Source: Bacteroidales bacterium (GTDB lineage: Bacteria; Bacteroidota; Bacteroidia; Bacteroidales; UBA3663). Taken from it: DNA of 16,125 bases. The translations under genes were made by a program, and so were the position numbers. The notes below the pieces were generated by a model. The model ran no database searches, was not told the origin of the DNA, and worked only from the letters and a program-made list of their open reading frames with translations. Shown piece after piece: positions 5,741 through 13,773 of the stretch (the first letter of the stretch is position 1; the number at the start of each line of letters is the position of its first letter). The stretch spans positions 1 through 16,125 of the forward strand of contig SFEH01000038.1 in the NCBI GenBank assembly GCA_004557315.1, read 5' to 3'.

Positions 5741-6554
5741 TAAGTGCGTAACTCTGTTCTCTCAGCCATTGAGCCCATTCGGTTGGCGTCTTGCTCTTGT
5801 CGAACGTCTGCCATGGGATAGGCTTGCCGATGGTGATCGAGAATGTCTTGTTCTTGGCGGTCTTCACCATCTGCCAAGGCAGCAGGATGAGGCCGATGTT
5901 GAACTTCATGCCTGCTACGCGGCGCAGCCACTCAATCGCGTAGAACGTGATGGAGTTGCGACCGCCGAAGTACATAGGTATGATGTCGCGTTTTGATTCT
6001 ATTGCTTGGGTGATAACGGATTTCTTCCATGGCACATCCTGTATCTTGCCGTCGATCCAGCGTGAGCAGAAGCCGGCAGGGAAGGAGAGAAGCTGTGTCT
6101 CGGCATCGTTGTATGCTGCATCTATCGCCTCCATGTCGCTCCGTTTCTGTGCGCCGAGGGTGTTGACAGGCAGGAAGACCGGACGCATATTGTAGATGTA
6201 CATCAGCATGTCGTTGACGATGACCTTGAACTTTGGGTACTTGTGTCCAAGAACCTTGATGTATGAAATGCCGTCGAATGCACCGAGAGGGTGATTGGAC
6301 ACAAAAATGAACCTGCCCTCATCGGGGATGTTCTCCATGCCGCTGATGGTGTAGTTGACGTTGAGGATGCGGGTCATGCCATCGGCAAAGTCGGCACCCT
6401 TCACGTCGCGCAGTTCGGTGATGATATGGTTCATCTCCTTCTGGCATATCAGCCATTCAGCAAAGCGGAAGACCCACTTAGGTACTTTCGGATAGTACTT
6501 AGGCATCTTGTGCTTGACCACTGCCTCAATGTCAATAAGGTGCAATTCATCCAT
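5736..6554 (-). CDS. glsA: PlsC-family acyltransferase (GlsA, glycine-lipid O-acyltransferase)
   Basis: The 272-residue protein is a lysophospholipid-acyltransferase-fold enzyme. The acceptor/catalytic block SNHPLGAFDG (residues 86-95) gives His88 and Asp94, an HX5D spacing where classical PlsC has HX4D. FPAGFCSR (158-165) stands for the FPEG-type motif. The neighbouring glsB makes the GlsA assignment likely: transfer of an acyl chain to the 3-hydroxyl of N-acyl-glycine at the cytoplasmic membrane, giving the diacyl glycine lipids characteristic of Bacteroidetes. Its ATG overlaps the end of pyrC by 8 bases (ATGGATGA), so translation is probably coupled. A general 1-acylglycerol-phosphate acyltransferase role cannot be excluded from sequence alone. 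Confidence 0.8.
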   Translation of the reverse strand: MDELHLIDIEAVVKHKMPKYYPKVPKWVFRFAEWLICQKEMNHIITELRDVKGADFADGMTRILNVNYTISGMENIPDEGRFIFVSNHPLGAFDGISYIKVLGHKYPKFKVIVNDMLMYIYNMRPVFLPVNTLGAQKRSDMEAIDAAYNDAETQLLSFPAGFCSRWIDGKIQDVPWKKSVITQAIESKRDIIPMYFGGRNSITFYAIEWLRRVAGMKFNIGLILLPWQMVKTAKNKTFSITIGKPIPWQTFDKSKTPTEWAQWLREQSYALN

Positions 6555-7941
6555 AATATTCGATCTTTTGTCCGGCTGCAGGCCGTTGTGCTGCTGGACT
6601 GTTCTGGTCGAAGACCTCTATGCCATTGACCCATGTCTTCATTATCCTGTTGCTGAAAGTCACGCCCTCGAACGGCGACCAACCGCACTTCGAGAGGATG
6701 GTGTCGGCACTGACAGTCAGGCTTTCGTTGTCGGCAACGAGCACCATGTCGGCCTTGGCATCGAGCTGAATGCTGCCACGGTCGGCAATCCTGTAGCGCT
6801 TGGCTGGGTTCTCGCACATCAGCTTCACTACGTTTTCGAGGCTGACGATACCCTGCTTGGCAAGTTCGAGCATTGCAAGGTATGAGAACTGGATGCTAGG
6901 CATGCCTGAAGCAGCCTTGATCGCACCTCCCTGCTTGTCGCTTGGGCAATGAGGCGCATGGTCGGTAGCGATGGTGTCGATGAGTCCGTTGGTGAGTCCT
7001 TGACGCAGAGCCTCGCGGTCCTGACGTGTCTTGATGGCAGGGTTGCACTTGATGGCTGTGCCTAAGCGCTTGTAGTCGTCGTCGCAGAACCAGAGGTGAG
7101 CCACACACGCCTCGGCAGTGATCTTCTTATCGTCGATCTCGCCACGTTCAAGCAATGACAGTTCGGCTTCGGTAGTGATGTGGCAGATATGAAGGTTGGC
7201 ACCTGTCTCTTTGGCAAGACGGATGGCCTGATCGGTAGTGGCGACACATGCCTCAGTGCTGCGGATCACAGGATGATACTCCACAGGCACGTCATCGACC
7301 GCCTTGCCCTCCTTTGCCTCAAACTCTGCAAGGATGCGCTGGCGGTTGGCACGGATGATGTCCTCACTTTCGCTGTGGACGGCAATGGTGCGCTGTGTGC
7401 TCGCAAACAGTTGGCGAAGCAGGGAGGCATCGTTCATGAGCATACCGCCGGTCGAAGAGCCAAGGAACACCTTGTAGCCGCAGATGTCGGCAGGGTTGAG
7501 ACGGAGCGCCTCGTCGATATTGGCAGAGGTGATGCCATAGAACACACCGTAGTTGACCAATGACTTCTCGTCGAAGAGCGAGAGCTTCAGTGCCAAGGCC
7601 GATGGTGAGGTGGTGGTAGGGTTGACGTTAGGCATATCGAGCACGGTAGTTACACCTCCTGCAGCAGCCGCACGGCTCTCGCTTGCGATGTCGGCCTTCT
7701 GAGTCATGCCTGGTTCGCGGAAATGCACATGCGCGTCAATAGCACCAGGGAGGAGCATGCCACCCTTGCCATCGATCACCACATCGGCAACCGACTCTGC
7801 AAACGCGTCGATGTCGTCGTCGGCTTCGAATAATATAGCCGTGATGATACCTTCACAGAAAGCTACAGCACCCTTATGCAGACTGCCGTCGGTGAAGACC
7901 CTGACATTGCGGATCAGAGTTGTGGGAACTTGCGCGTCCAT
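6547..7941 (-). CDS. pyrC: Dihydroorotase
   Basis: The 464-residue amidohydrolase closes N-carbamoyl-aspartate to dihydroorotate, step three of de novo pyrimidine synthesis, in the cytoplasm. Metal-site residues are visible: DAHVHFRE (69-76; His71, His73, substrate Arg75), Lys157 in GYKVFLGSS (candidate carboxylated lysine), His189 in AVHSES, HICHITT (251-257) and TDHAPH (326-331). Length and motifs fit the longer dihydroorotases of Bacteroidetes and not the short E. coli type. Its start overlaps the end of the upstream glycosyltransferase by 28 bases, and its end overlaps glsA by 8, so the genes form a tightly coupled operon. A related hydantoinase or allantoinase is less likely given the HFRE and DHAPH blocks. 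Confidence 0.9.
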   Translation of the reverse strand: MDAQVPTTLIRNVRVFTDGSLHKGAVAFCEGIITAILFEADDDIDAFAESVADVVIDGKGGMLLPGAIDAHVHFREPGMTQKADIASESRAAAAGGVTTVLDMPNVNPTTTSPSALALKLSLFDEKSLVNYGVFYGITSANIDEALRLNPADICGYKVFLGSSTGGMLMNDASLLRQLFASTQRTIAVHSESEDIIRANRQRILAEFEAKEGKAVDDVPVEYHPVIRSTEACVATTDQAIRLAKETGANLHICHITTEAELSLLERGEIDDKKITAEACVAHLWFCDDDYKRLGTAIKCNPAIKTRQDREALRQGLTNGLIDTIATDHAPHCPSDKQGGAIKAASGMPSIQFSYLAMLELAKQGIVSLENVVKLMCENPAKRYRIADRGSIQLDAKADMVLVADNESLTVSADTILSKCGWSPFEGVTFSNRIMKTWVNGIEVFDQNSPAAQRPAAGQKIEYYG

Positions 7942-8666
7942 GACGATACCTTGAGTTTGATTACACCGATAAAAGCCTCGCTGAAGATACCACCGCTCAT
8001 CTTGCTTGTGCCAAGTACACGGTTGGTGAAGATGATTGGCACTTCCTTGATCTTGGCACCCATCATGCAGGCAGTGAACTTCATTTCAATCTGGAAGGCA
8101 TAGCCCTTGAACTGGATGAGGTCGAGCTCCATCTTTTCGAGCAGGCGACGCGAATAGCATACGAAGCCCGCTGTGCTGTCGTGGACATTCATGCCAGTGA
8201 CCAATCGCACATAGACCGATGCGTAGTAGGACATGAGAACGCGGCCAATAGGCCAGTTGACAACATTGACGCCCGATACATAACGCGAACCAATGGCAAG
8301 GTCGGCACCTCCATTGGCACAGGCATCATGAAGCTTCAGAAGGTCGTCAGGATTGTGCGAAAAGTCGGCATCCATCTCGAAGATGTAGTCATAGTCGTGC
8401 TCAAGTGCCCACTTGAAACCTGCGATATAGGCTGTGCCGAGACCTAACTTTCCCTCGCGCTCCAAGAGGTGGAGCTGGGGAAACTCTTCCTGAAGGTGCT
8501 TGACGATAGCGGCTGTGCCATCGGGCGAGCCGTCGTCGATGACCAATATATCGAATGGACGGCTCAGGCCAAAGACATATCGGACGATATTCTCTATGTT
8601 TTCTTTCTCGTTGTAGGTCGGAATCAAGACCAAGCAACGATCGTTTGTATTGTTCAGCATTGTCAT
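7914..8666 (-). CDS. Polyprenol-phosphate mannosyltransferase-like GT2 (DPM1 type)
   Basis: This 250-residue family 2 glycosyltransferase resembles dolichol/polyprenol-phosphate mannose synthase: transfer of a sugar from a nucleotide donor to a lipid phosphate at the cytoplasmic membrane face. Visible are VLIPTYNEKENI (residues 13-24), VIDDGSPDGT (42-51), the metal-binding MDADFSHNP (98-106), IGSRYVSG (125-132), STAGFVCY and the late RVLGTSKMS block. There are no C-terminal membrane segments, so it is the single-domain soluble form. Start: ATG at 8664-8666 is chosen; a TTG at 8687 is also in frame but falls in the promoter -7 box, and an ATG at 8660 is a close alternative. It is the first gene of the operon with pyrC, glsA and glsB. 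Confidence 0.85.
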   Translation of the reverse strand: MTMLNNTNDRCLVLIPTYNEKENIENIVRYVFGLSRPFDILVIDDGSPDGTAAIVKHLQEEFPQLHLLEREGKLGLGTAYIAGFKWALEHDYDYIFEMDADFSHNPDDLLKLHDACANGGADLAIGSRYVSGVNVVNWPIGRVLMSYYASVYVRLVTGMNVHDSTAGFVCYSRRLLEKMELDLIQFKGYAFQIEMKFTACMMGAKIKEVPIIFTNRVLGTSKMSGGIFSEAFIGVIKLKVSSWTRKFPQL

Positions 8667-8684
8667 ATATTGTAAAAATTGGTG

Positions 8685-8692
8685 CAAATATA
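8685..8692 (-). promoter_or_regulatory. Bacteroidetes -7 box TATATTTG for the glycosyltransferase-pyrC-glsA-glsB operon
   Basis: The minus strand reads TATATTTG, a match to TAnnTTTG, about 19 bases upstream of the ATG at 8666. No clear -33 TTTG is seen at about 20 bases. The divergent gap 8667-8836 also carries the -7 box of the opposite operon and no repeat element. Confidence 0.5.
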
Positions 8693-8787
8693 GTCAGAAT
8701 TTACTTTATTTCGGTCATTTCTTAAGGTTATTTTGGAAAATAGGGTTAAAAAGTATGATAATAGGCGCTAATTTATAGAATATTTCT

Positions 8788-8795
8788 TATTTTTG
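8788..8795 (+). promoter_or_regulatory. Bacteroidetes -7 box TATTTTTG for the TPR/PD40 gene
   Basis: TATTTTTG fits TAnnTTTG and lies 41 bases before the ATG at 8837. A GTG at 8795 is in frame with the gene, but it would put the start inside the promoter, so the later ATG is preferred. No strong -33 box is visible. Confidence 0.5.
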
Positions 8796-8836
8796 TGCGG
8801 CAGAATTGTTTTTGCCTTAATAAAATATTCAAAAAA

Positions 8837-10246
8837 ATGAAGCTTAGACTATATATAATTATTCTCTTTTCTTGCTTCTGCATAAATGCAGGAGCCGTGA
8901 CTCTGAACGAGGCAAAGGCCTTGGTTACTGCTGGCGATTACACCCGTGCTGTGGTCGCTTTCCGCAGCCTGATACAGCAGCCGAGATATGCCAACAATGC
9001 CGAGATTAACAAGTTCTATGGGCAATGTCTCTGCATGACCGGCGAGTATGCCGAATCGGTCAAGTATCTTGAGAAAGGAGCAAAGGGAGGAAAGATCGGG
9101 GCGTACTGGTATTTAGGCATCAGCCGTCAGCACCTGTATGACTTTGAGGGTGCCATTGAGTCGCTCGAGAAATATAAGGCAGGTCTCAGCAAGAACTCTA
9201 CATGGATACCTCGCACTGACAGTATCATCTCGGAATGTGAGATAGGGCTTCGTGCCGTGGGTCATGTGCAGGATGTGGTCATCATCGACAGCCTCATGGT
9301 GCCTCAGAACAATTTTTTTTCTTATTATAAGTTAGGTTTCGAGTCGGGCAAGATGATTTCGCCTGAAGAATGTGGCGGAGTGGTTGCCGAACGCTCGGAT
9401 TCGAGTGCCGTGGTGTTTGAGACCTTGGCTGGCGACTATCGTCTGCTGACGCTCGATGACAAAGAGAATGGAACAAGCAATCTCTATGCTTCATCGTTCT
9501 TCGAAGGACGATGGACCGAACCAGAGAAGATTGAATCGATAGGCGGAGAGTCGTGCCGCGTGGCTTATCCGTTCATGCGTACCGATGGCGAGACTCTGTA
9601 TTTCGCCTGTGACAGCACGCCAGGAATGGGAGGACTGGATATCTACGTCACAACCTTCAATGCCGAAGCCGATGCCTTTTATGCACCAAGCCGCCTGAGC
9701 ATGCCGTTCAATTCACCTTACAACGACTATATGATGGCTATCGACGAGACCAACCATGTGGGGTGGTGGGCAACCGACCGTGGCGCAAAGCCAGGTTTTG
9801 TGTGCATCTATCTCTTCAAGATCGACGACGAGCCAAGCTTCCTTGAGGGAGACAACGTGTCGAGGGCGCGTATCGACTGCATTGCCGATACATGGCGCGA
9901 GGACAACTATGATGAGCTGCTCGAACAGATCAAGAATCCTGTTGACCCGCATGCCGTGGCGGCTGCCAAGCTATTTATCCCAATCAGGGATAACATCGTC
10001 TATGAGTCGGCCGATGACTTCAAGAACGAGAAGGCACGCCGTGCCTACGATAACTATTGCCATGCAAAGGAGAATCTCACAATAGCCAAGACCGACCTGC
10101 AACAGTTGCGCGAGGATTATAGAAATGCCAACGCTTCCGTACGCAGCATGTTGAGACCGCAGATCCTGCAGAAAGAGATTCAGGTCAATAATCTGCATGA
10201 GCAGATTGCGAGATTGGCAAAAGAATACAGGAACTTGGAAAAGTGA
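8837..10246 (+). CDS. TPR and PD40 beta-propeller envelope protein
   Basis: The 469-residue product has a signal peptide (MKLRLYIIILFSCFCINAGA-V). It continues with TPR-like helical repeats (about 22-150: TAGDYTRAVVAFRSL, MTGEYAESVKYLEKG, YDFEGAIESLEKYKA). A WD40-like PD40 segment follows (about 240-290, FMRTDGETLYFACDSTPGMG then GLDIYVT), and the C-terminus is a coiled coil (about 395-469). This order recalls the N-terminal part of Bacteroidetes OmpA-associated TPR/PD40 proteins (PorE-like), but no C-terminal OmpA peptidoglycan-binding domain is present. Location is probably periplasm or inner face of the outer membrane. The exact role is unknown. Uridine phosphorylase begins 21 bases downstream on the same strand, so the two may be co-transcribed. 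Confidence 0.75.
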   Translation: MKLRLYIIILFSCFCINAGAVTLNEAKALVTAGDYTRAVVAFRSLIQQPRYANNAEINKFYGQCLCMTGEYAESVKYLEKGAKGGKIGAYWYLGISRQHLYDFEGAIESLEKYKAGLSKNSTWIPRTDSIISECEIGLRAVGHVQDVVIIDSLMVPQNNFFSYYKLGFESGKMISPEECGGVVAERSDSSAVVFETLAGDYRLLTLDDKENGTSNLYASSFFEGRWTEPEKIESIGGESCRVAYPFMRTDGETLYFACDSTPGMGGLDIYVTTFNAEADAFYAPSRLSMPFNSPYNDYMMAIDETNHVGWWATDRGAKPGFVCIYLFKIDDEPSFLEGDNVSRARIDCIADTWREDNYDELLEQIKNPVDPHAVAAAKLFIPIRDNIVYESADDFKNEKARRAYDNYCHAKENLTIAKTDLQQLREDYRNANASVRSMLRPQILQKEIQVNNLHEQIARLAKEYRNLEK

Positions 10247-10267
10247 GTTAGTGTATAATCTTTATAA

Positions 10268-11143
10268 ATGTTTAATATCATGATACCAGCTTCAGAACTA
10301 ATCATCAATGCTGATGGAAGTGTGTTTCATCTGCATCTTCGTCCAAAACAACTTGCCGACAAGATCGTCATGTGTGGCGATCCAGGCCGTGTCGATATGA
10401 TTGCATCGTTTTTCGACACGAAAGAATGTGAAGTGTCGAGCCGTGAGTTCCATACCATCACAGGAACGTACAAGGGCAAGCGCATCACGGCCTTGAGCCA
10501 TGGCATTGGTCCTGACAACATCGACATTGTGGTAACAGAACTCGACGCATTGAAGAATGTGGATTTCGAGACTCGTGAGATCCGACCAGAACATCATCAA
10601 TTAGAGATGGTGCGTATCGGTACGTGCGGTGGCTTGCAGCCATTCGTGCCTACAGGATCATCGATAGTGAGCGAGAAGTCGATAGGTTTCGACGGTGTGC
10701 TCAACTGGTATGCCGACCGCGACAAGGTGGCAGACCTCGAGTTTGAGAAAGTCCTGACGGAATATATCAAGTACCCGGAGAAGGCGGCTGCGCCATACGT
10801 GGTCAGTGCCGACGAGGAGCTCGCTGCACGCATCTGTGGCGATGACATGGTAATGGGCGTGACGATAAGTGCCGTGGGCTTCTATGGACCACAGGGACGT
10901 GAGGTACGACTCAAGATTGCGTCGCCAGGCATCAATCAGCGAATTGAGTCGTTTGAATACAAGGGCAGTAAGATCACCAACTACGAGATGGAGTCGGCTC
11001 CGCTTGCAGGTTTTGCACGTATGCTCGGACATAAGGCCGTCACGGTGTGCAGTGTCGTTGCCAATCGTGTGGCAAAGAACTCTTCGACTGAATATAAGGA
11101 CGCAATGAAGGTGCTTGTCCAGAAAGTATTGGAGAGAATATGA
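10268..11143 (+). CDS. udp: Nucleoside phosphorylase, probably uridine phosphorylase
   Basis: The 291-residue protein is a PNP/UDP-family phosphorylase: uridine plus phosphate gives uracil plus ribose-1-phosphate, a cytoplasmic salvage reaction. Visible are the phosphate-binding CGDPGRV (36-42), HGIGPDNIDIVVTEL (78-92), the ribose/base-site RIGTCGGLQ (116-124) and NYEMESAPLAGFA (238-250; Glu240 and Glu242 flank Met241 of the ribose-binding segment). Length exceeds E. coli Udp (about 250), in keeping with the longer Bacteroidetes forms. A second possible ATG lies four codons later. Substrate choice among pyrimidine nucleosides is inferred. The gene is followed within about 10 bases of its stop by RE4. 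Confidence 0.85.
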   Translation: MFNIMIPASELIINADGSVFHLHLRPKQLADKIVMCGDPGRVDMIASFFDTKECEVSSREFHTITGTYKGKRITALSHGIGPDNIDIVVTELDALKNVDFETREIRPEHHQLEMVRIGTCGGLQPFVPTGSSIVSEKSIGFDGVLNWYADRDKVADLEFEKVLTEYIKYPEKAAAPYVVSADEELAARICGDDMVMGVTISAVGFYGPQGREVRLKIASPGINQRIESFEYKGSKITNYEMESAPLAGFARMLGHKAVTVCSVVANRVAKNSSTEYKDAMKVLVQKVLERI

Positions 11144-11153
11144 TTATTGTTTT

Positions 11154-11287
11154 GGGGAGATAAAGGAGATAAAGAAGATAAAGGAGATAAAGACAATAGT
11201 TGTATAGTCGTTTACGTTATGGATAGTTAATGGAGATGTTCTTCCTTGTTACAAATTTCATTTGTCTTTATCTTCTTTATCTCCTTT
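11154..11287 (+). repeat. RE4: intergenic inverted array of 9-bp units
   Basis: The left arm (11154-11192) comprises four 9-bp units of GGAGATAAA/GAAGATAAA type. The core starts GACAATAGTTGTATAGTC (11192-11209) and ends ACAAATTTCATTTGTC (11251-11266). The right arm is short (11266-11287), about two and a half units. Arms pair best when shifted by one unit. The two inner hairpins seen in RE1 and RE2 are decayed here, whereas the outer GACAAT/TTTGTC pair is kept. It fills the convergent gap between udp and tonB. Confidence 0.85.
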
Positions 11288-11294
11288 GCCTAAA

Positions 11295-12296
11295 TCAGTT
11301 ATTACTGTCGAAATAATAAGTGATGGTACCGGTCACGTTGCCAGCGCCTTCTTTTACTGCGAAACGCGCTTTCTTGGCTGCTTCGACGGCTGCCGAACGG
11401 ACGGTCTGGTTAGATATGGTGGTGCCTGACGTTGGTTCGGCAGCAATGACTTGTCCGTTGCCGTTGACTGTGATTCTGACTACCACCTTGCCGTTGGCAT
11501 TGACGTTGAATGTCGGCTTTGGCAGAGAACCTACTATGCCTCGTCCGCCGAGGTCATAATCGCCATATCCTGCATTGCCACGGCTTGCGCCTGTAGGATT
11601 GTTGCCACCGACACTGCCTTGCACGCCATTGGCTGTATTGTCTGTGCCACTGTTCTTGCCGAATGCACCAGTCACAAGGTTCTGTGCAGCCGCACGTTTC
11701 CTTGCTTCTTCTTCGGCTTTGCGTCGTGCTTCTTCTTCAGCCTTACGTCTTGCCTCTTCCTCTGCCTTGCGCTTGGCTTCTTCTTCAGCTTTGGCTTTCG
11801 CCTCTGCTTCGGCTTTTGCCTTTGCCTTGGCATCGGCTTCTGCTTTCAATCTGGCATCCTCCGCACGCTTTGCCTCTTCAGCCTGTTTCTTTTTGCGTGC
11901 CTCTTCTTCAGCCTTACGCTTTGCCTCTTCCTCTTTCTTCTTTTTTTCTGCAGCCAAGGCAGGAGCATCTTCGATGTTCTGTGTTATGAGAGGCTGTTCT
12001 GGCGCAGGTTCAGGAACTGCAGGTTCGGGTGCAGCTGGCTGTGGCATAGGTGCAGGAGTCGGTTCTGCCACTGGTTCGGGAGCAGGGGTTGGTTCAACAA
12101 TATCTGAAGCATCTGTGCGCGCACTCTCATTGCCCGACGACAGTTCAACTTCGCCAGCCATGAGCAATATGCCGCTTTCTTCCTCTGGAGCCTGATATTT
12201 GAATCCAAGGAATACAAGCAAAACGATGACCAGCGCATGCACGGCAATCGTGATGCACAGGCTAATTAACTTGTCTTTCTTTGATTCGTTGTTCAT
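11295..12296 (-). CDS. tonB: TonB-family energy transducer with TolA-like coiled-coil spacer
   Basis: The 333-residue protein has an N-terminal membrane anchor (about 10-31, ISLCITIAVHALVIVLLVFL). A Pro/Glu/Ala-rich stretch (about 66-105, PTPAPEP repeats) is followed by a long Lys/Glu/Ala coiled coil (about 116-205, repeated KAEEEARR units) and a Gly/Asn-rich linker. The C-terminal domain is TonB-like (about 255-333: GRGIVGSLPKP, VVVRITVNGNGQVIAAE, ending YYFDS). It would carry proton-motive energy from ExbBD to outer-membrane TonB-dependent transporters. The long coiled coil is reminiscent of TolA, so a TolA-like envelope role is the alternative. It is last of exbB-exbD-tonB, separated from exbD by RE5. 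Confidence 0.8.
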   Translation of the reverse strand: MNNESKKDKLISLCITIAVHALVIVLLVFLGFKYQAPEEESGILLMAGEVELSSGNESARTDASDIVEPTPAPEPVAEPTPAPMPQPAAPEPAVPEPAPEQPLITQNIEDAPALAAEKKKKEEEAKRKAEEEARKKKQAEEAKRAEDARLKAEADAKAKAKAEAEAKAKAEEEAKRKAEEEARRKAEEEARRKAEEEARKRAAAQNLVTGAFGKNSGTDNTANGVQGSVGGNNPTGASRGNAGYGDYDLGGRGIVGSLPKPTFNVNANGKVVVRITVNGNGQVIAAEPTSGTTISNQTVRSAAVEAAKKARFAVKEGAGNVTGTITYYFDSNN

Positions 12297-12311
12297 TTTT
12301 TTTATACTATT

Positions 12312-12468
12312 GAGAAGATAAAGAAGATAAAGAAGTTAAAGAAGATAAAGACAAATGTGTTAGTCTTATGAAAAAATCTTCTTTCTCTTCAAATTTTATT
12401 ACGACAATACAACTATTGTCTTTATCTTCTTTATCTTCTTTAACTTCTTTATCTTCTTTATCTTCTCT
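12312..12468 (-). repeat. RE5: inverted array of 9-bp units, opposite orientation, inside exbB-exbD-tonB
   Basis: Arms at 12312-12350 and 12420-12468 are mutually complementary and built from GAAGATAAA and GAAGTTAAA units. The core reads in the canonical order only on the minus strand: GACAATAGTTGTATTGTC (complement of 12403-12420) at one end and ACACATTTGTC at the other. It therefore lies inverted relative to RE1, RE2, RE4 and RE7. The core's second end (AAGACTAACACATTTGTC) resembles RE7 and not RE1/RE2. It sits between exbD and tonB with no promoter box visible, so it is probably transcribed within the operon. Confidence 0.9.
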
Positions 12469-12473
12469 ATTGA

Positions 12474-12884
12474 TTACTTAATAGGCCTTGTTGCCAAAAC
12501 CATTCTGAAATGCTCGCGATTGGCAATGTCAAGAACCTTGATTACTTCGCTATAAGGTACAGTCTCGTCGGCATACAGTGCCACATACATGTCTGGTTCT
12601 TCGAGCTGCATGGAGCGTAGCCAAGGAGTGATCTCATCGAACGAAATCGAGTGTTCGCGTTCGTTGCCGAATGCCACATAGTAGTTGAGATCCTTGTCGA
12701 TGGTCACCCTTGCCAATGGCGATGCCGAGGTCTGCTTCTTGCTTTGAGGCAAGAGCACCTTGATGGCATTGGGGAATACCACGGTGGATGTGACCATGAA
12801 GAATATCAGCAGGAGGAAGATGACATCAGTCATCGACGACATACTGAAGGTGGTCTGTATCTTGTTTCTTCGTTTTAATGCCAT
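12474..12884 (-). CDS. exbD: ExbD/TolR-family proton-channel subunit
   Basis: The 136-residue protein has a basic N-terminus (MALKRRNKIQ) and one transmembrane helix containing the conserved proton-path aspartate (SMTDVIFLLLIFFMVTS, Asp20), followed by a periplasmic domain. It forms the inner-membrane motor with ExbB that energises TonB. The frame is open for 78 more codons upstream, but that stretch is the antisense-free overlap with exbB in another frame and lacks homology. The ATG at 12882-12884 lies four bases after the exbB stop (TAA-CACT-ATG), which points to coupled translation. Confidence 0.9.
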   Translation of the reverse strand: MALKRRNKIQTTFSMSSMTDVIFLLLIFFMVTSTVVFPNAIKVLLPQSKKQTSASPLARVTIDKDLNYYVAFGNEREHSISFDEITPWLRSMQLEEPDMYVALYADETVPYSEVIKVLDIANREHFRMVLATRPIK

Positions 12885-12888
12885 AGTG

Positions 12889-13623
12889 TTACTTCTTTTC
12901 AGGAAGGTCGGTAGAGATGAGATCCATGAACTCGAGAGTCTTTGCTTCCATTTCGTTGACCACTTTGTCGAGCTTGCCGACGAGGTAGTTATATGCAAAC
13001 ATCGCGATGATACCGACGATGAGACCTGCCACGGTTGTGGTGAGTGCCTGATAGATACCGCTTGAGAGAAGGGTGATGTCGGCATTGTTGCCTGCGCTCG
13101 CCATGTCGTAGAACGCACGTATCATACCAGTGACAGTACCGAGGAAGCCAATCATAGGAGCTCCCGATGAGATAGTCGCAAGCATGGTGAAGCCTTTCTC
13201 CATCTGGGCAATCTGAAGGTTGCCGACGTTCTCGATGGCGCTCTGGATGTCAGCAGCGGGACGACCGATGCGCATGATACCCTTCTCAATCATTGCAGCG
13301 TATGGAGCGCGTGTCTGCTTGCACACCTTGATGGCTGCGTCGCGCTTGCCGTCGAGAAGGAACTCGCGGATGCGATCCATGAAGTATGGCGCGTCCTTCG
13401 ATGCCTTGCGGATCACTATGTATCGTTCGGCAAAGATGTAGATGGCGAGGATGGAAAGCAGAGCCAGAGGAATCATGAGCCAGCCACCGTTGAGAGCCAT
13501 TTGCCAGAATGAGAGTCCATCGGCTGTTGCGCCCTGATTCTGTAACATCTGAAGAGAGTCGGCAGACATTGTGCCGTCTGCATTCGGCATTGTCAATTGA
13601 AGGAGGATGTTTGCGAATATCAT
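12889..13623 (-). CDS. exbB: ExbB/TolQ/MotA-family proton-channel subunit
   Basis: The 244-residue protein has three membrane segments (about 47-67, 147-169 and 193-214) in the ExbB pattern, a cytoplasmic domain between the first two (about 70-145), and the signature GAPMIGFLGTVTGMI (154-168). ExbB pentamers enclose ExbD and use the proton gradient to drive TonB. The N-terminus has a short stretch before helix one (about 46 residues), common in Bacteroidetes members. It is the first gene of exbB-exbD-tonB, with its own promoter and a terminator-like hairpin in the leader. Confidence 0.9.
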   Translation of the reverse strand: MIFANILLQLTMPNADGTMSADSLQMLQNQGATADGLSFWQMALNGGWLMIPLALLSILAIYIFAERYIVIRKASKDAPYFMDRIREFLLDGKRDAAIKVCKQTRAPYAAMIEKGIMRIGRPAADIQSAIENVGNLQIAQMEKGFTMLATISSGAPMIGFLGTVTGMIRAFYDMASAGNNADITLLSSGIYQALTTTVAGLIVGIIAMFAYNYLVGKLDKVVNEMEAKTLEFMDLISTDLPEKK

Positions 13624-13655
13624 AATTATTTGCTTTTATTTGTCAGTTTATGATG

Positions 13656-13677
13656 AAAAAACTTGGAAATATCCAAG
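13656..13677 (-). terminator. Terminator-like hairpin in the exbB leader
   Basis: On the minus strand CTTGGA-TATT-TCCAAG (13662-13677) is followed directly by six T residues (13656-13661). It lies between the exbB promoter and the exbB start, 33 bases before the ATG, so it would end or pause transcription inside the leader. The stem is short (6 bp). Confidence 0.45.
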
Positions 13678-13719
13678 AAACTCGGCATCTTTGCATCGCT
13701 GAAGCCAAAAAATCAGTTG

Positions 13720-13750
13720 CAAAAATAGTAATATTTTGCGAAACACTCAA
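13720..13750 (-). promoter_or_regulatory. Bacteroidetes promoter of exbB-exbD-tonB
   Basis: The minus strand reads TTG (13748-13750), 20 bases, then TATTTTTG (13720-13727), fitting the -33/-7 pattern. It implies a leader of about 90 bases before the exbB ATG. Confidence 0.6.
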
Positions 13751-13773
13751 TTTTATTGGCAAAAAAAGGTCAG

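Noticed and set aside
8667..8687. TTG start at 8687 for the glycosyltransferase
   Set aside because: It would put the start codon inside the -7 box; the ATG at 8666 leaves a normal short leader and full homology.
11451..12195. Long plus-strand frames rich in Phe/Cys/Leu or Ala/Ser opposite tonB
   Set aside because: They are mirror translations of the Lys/Glu/Ala coiled-coil repeats of tonB, which lack stops in several frames. There is no ribosome site or family match.
12885..13118. 214-residue form of ExbD
   Set aside because: The extra part overlaps exbB in another frame, is Ser/Gln/Trp-rich without homology, and the ATG at 12884 fits the ExbD N-terminus and operon spacing.
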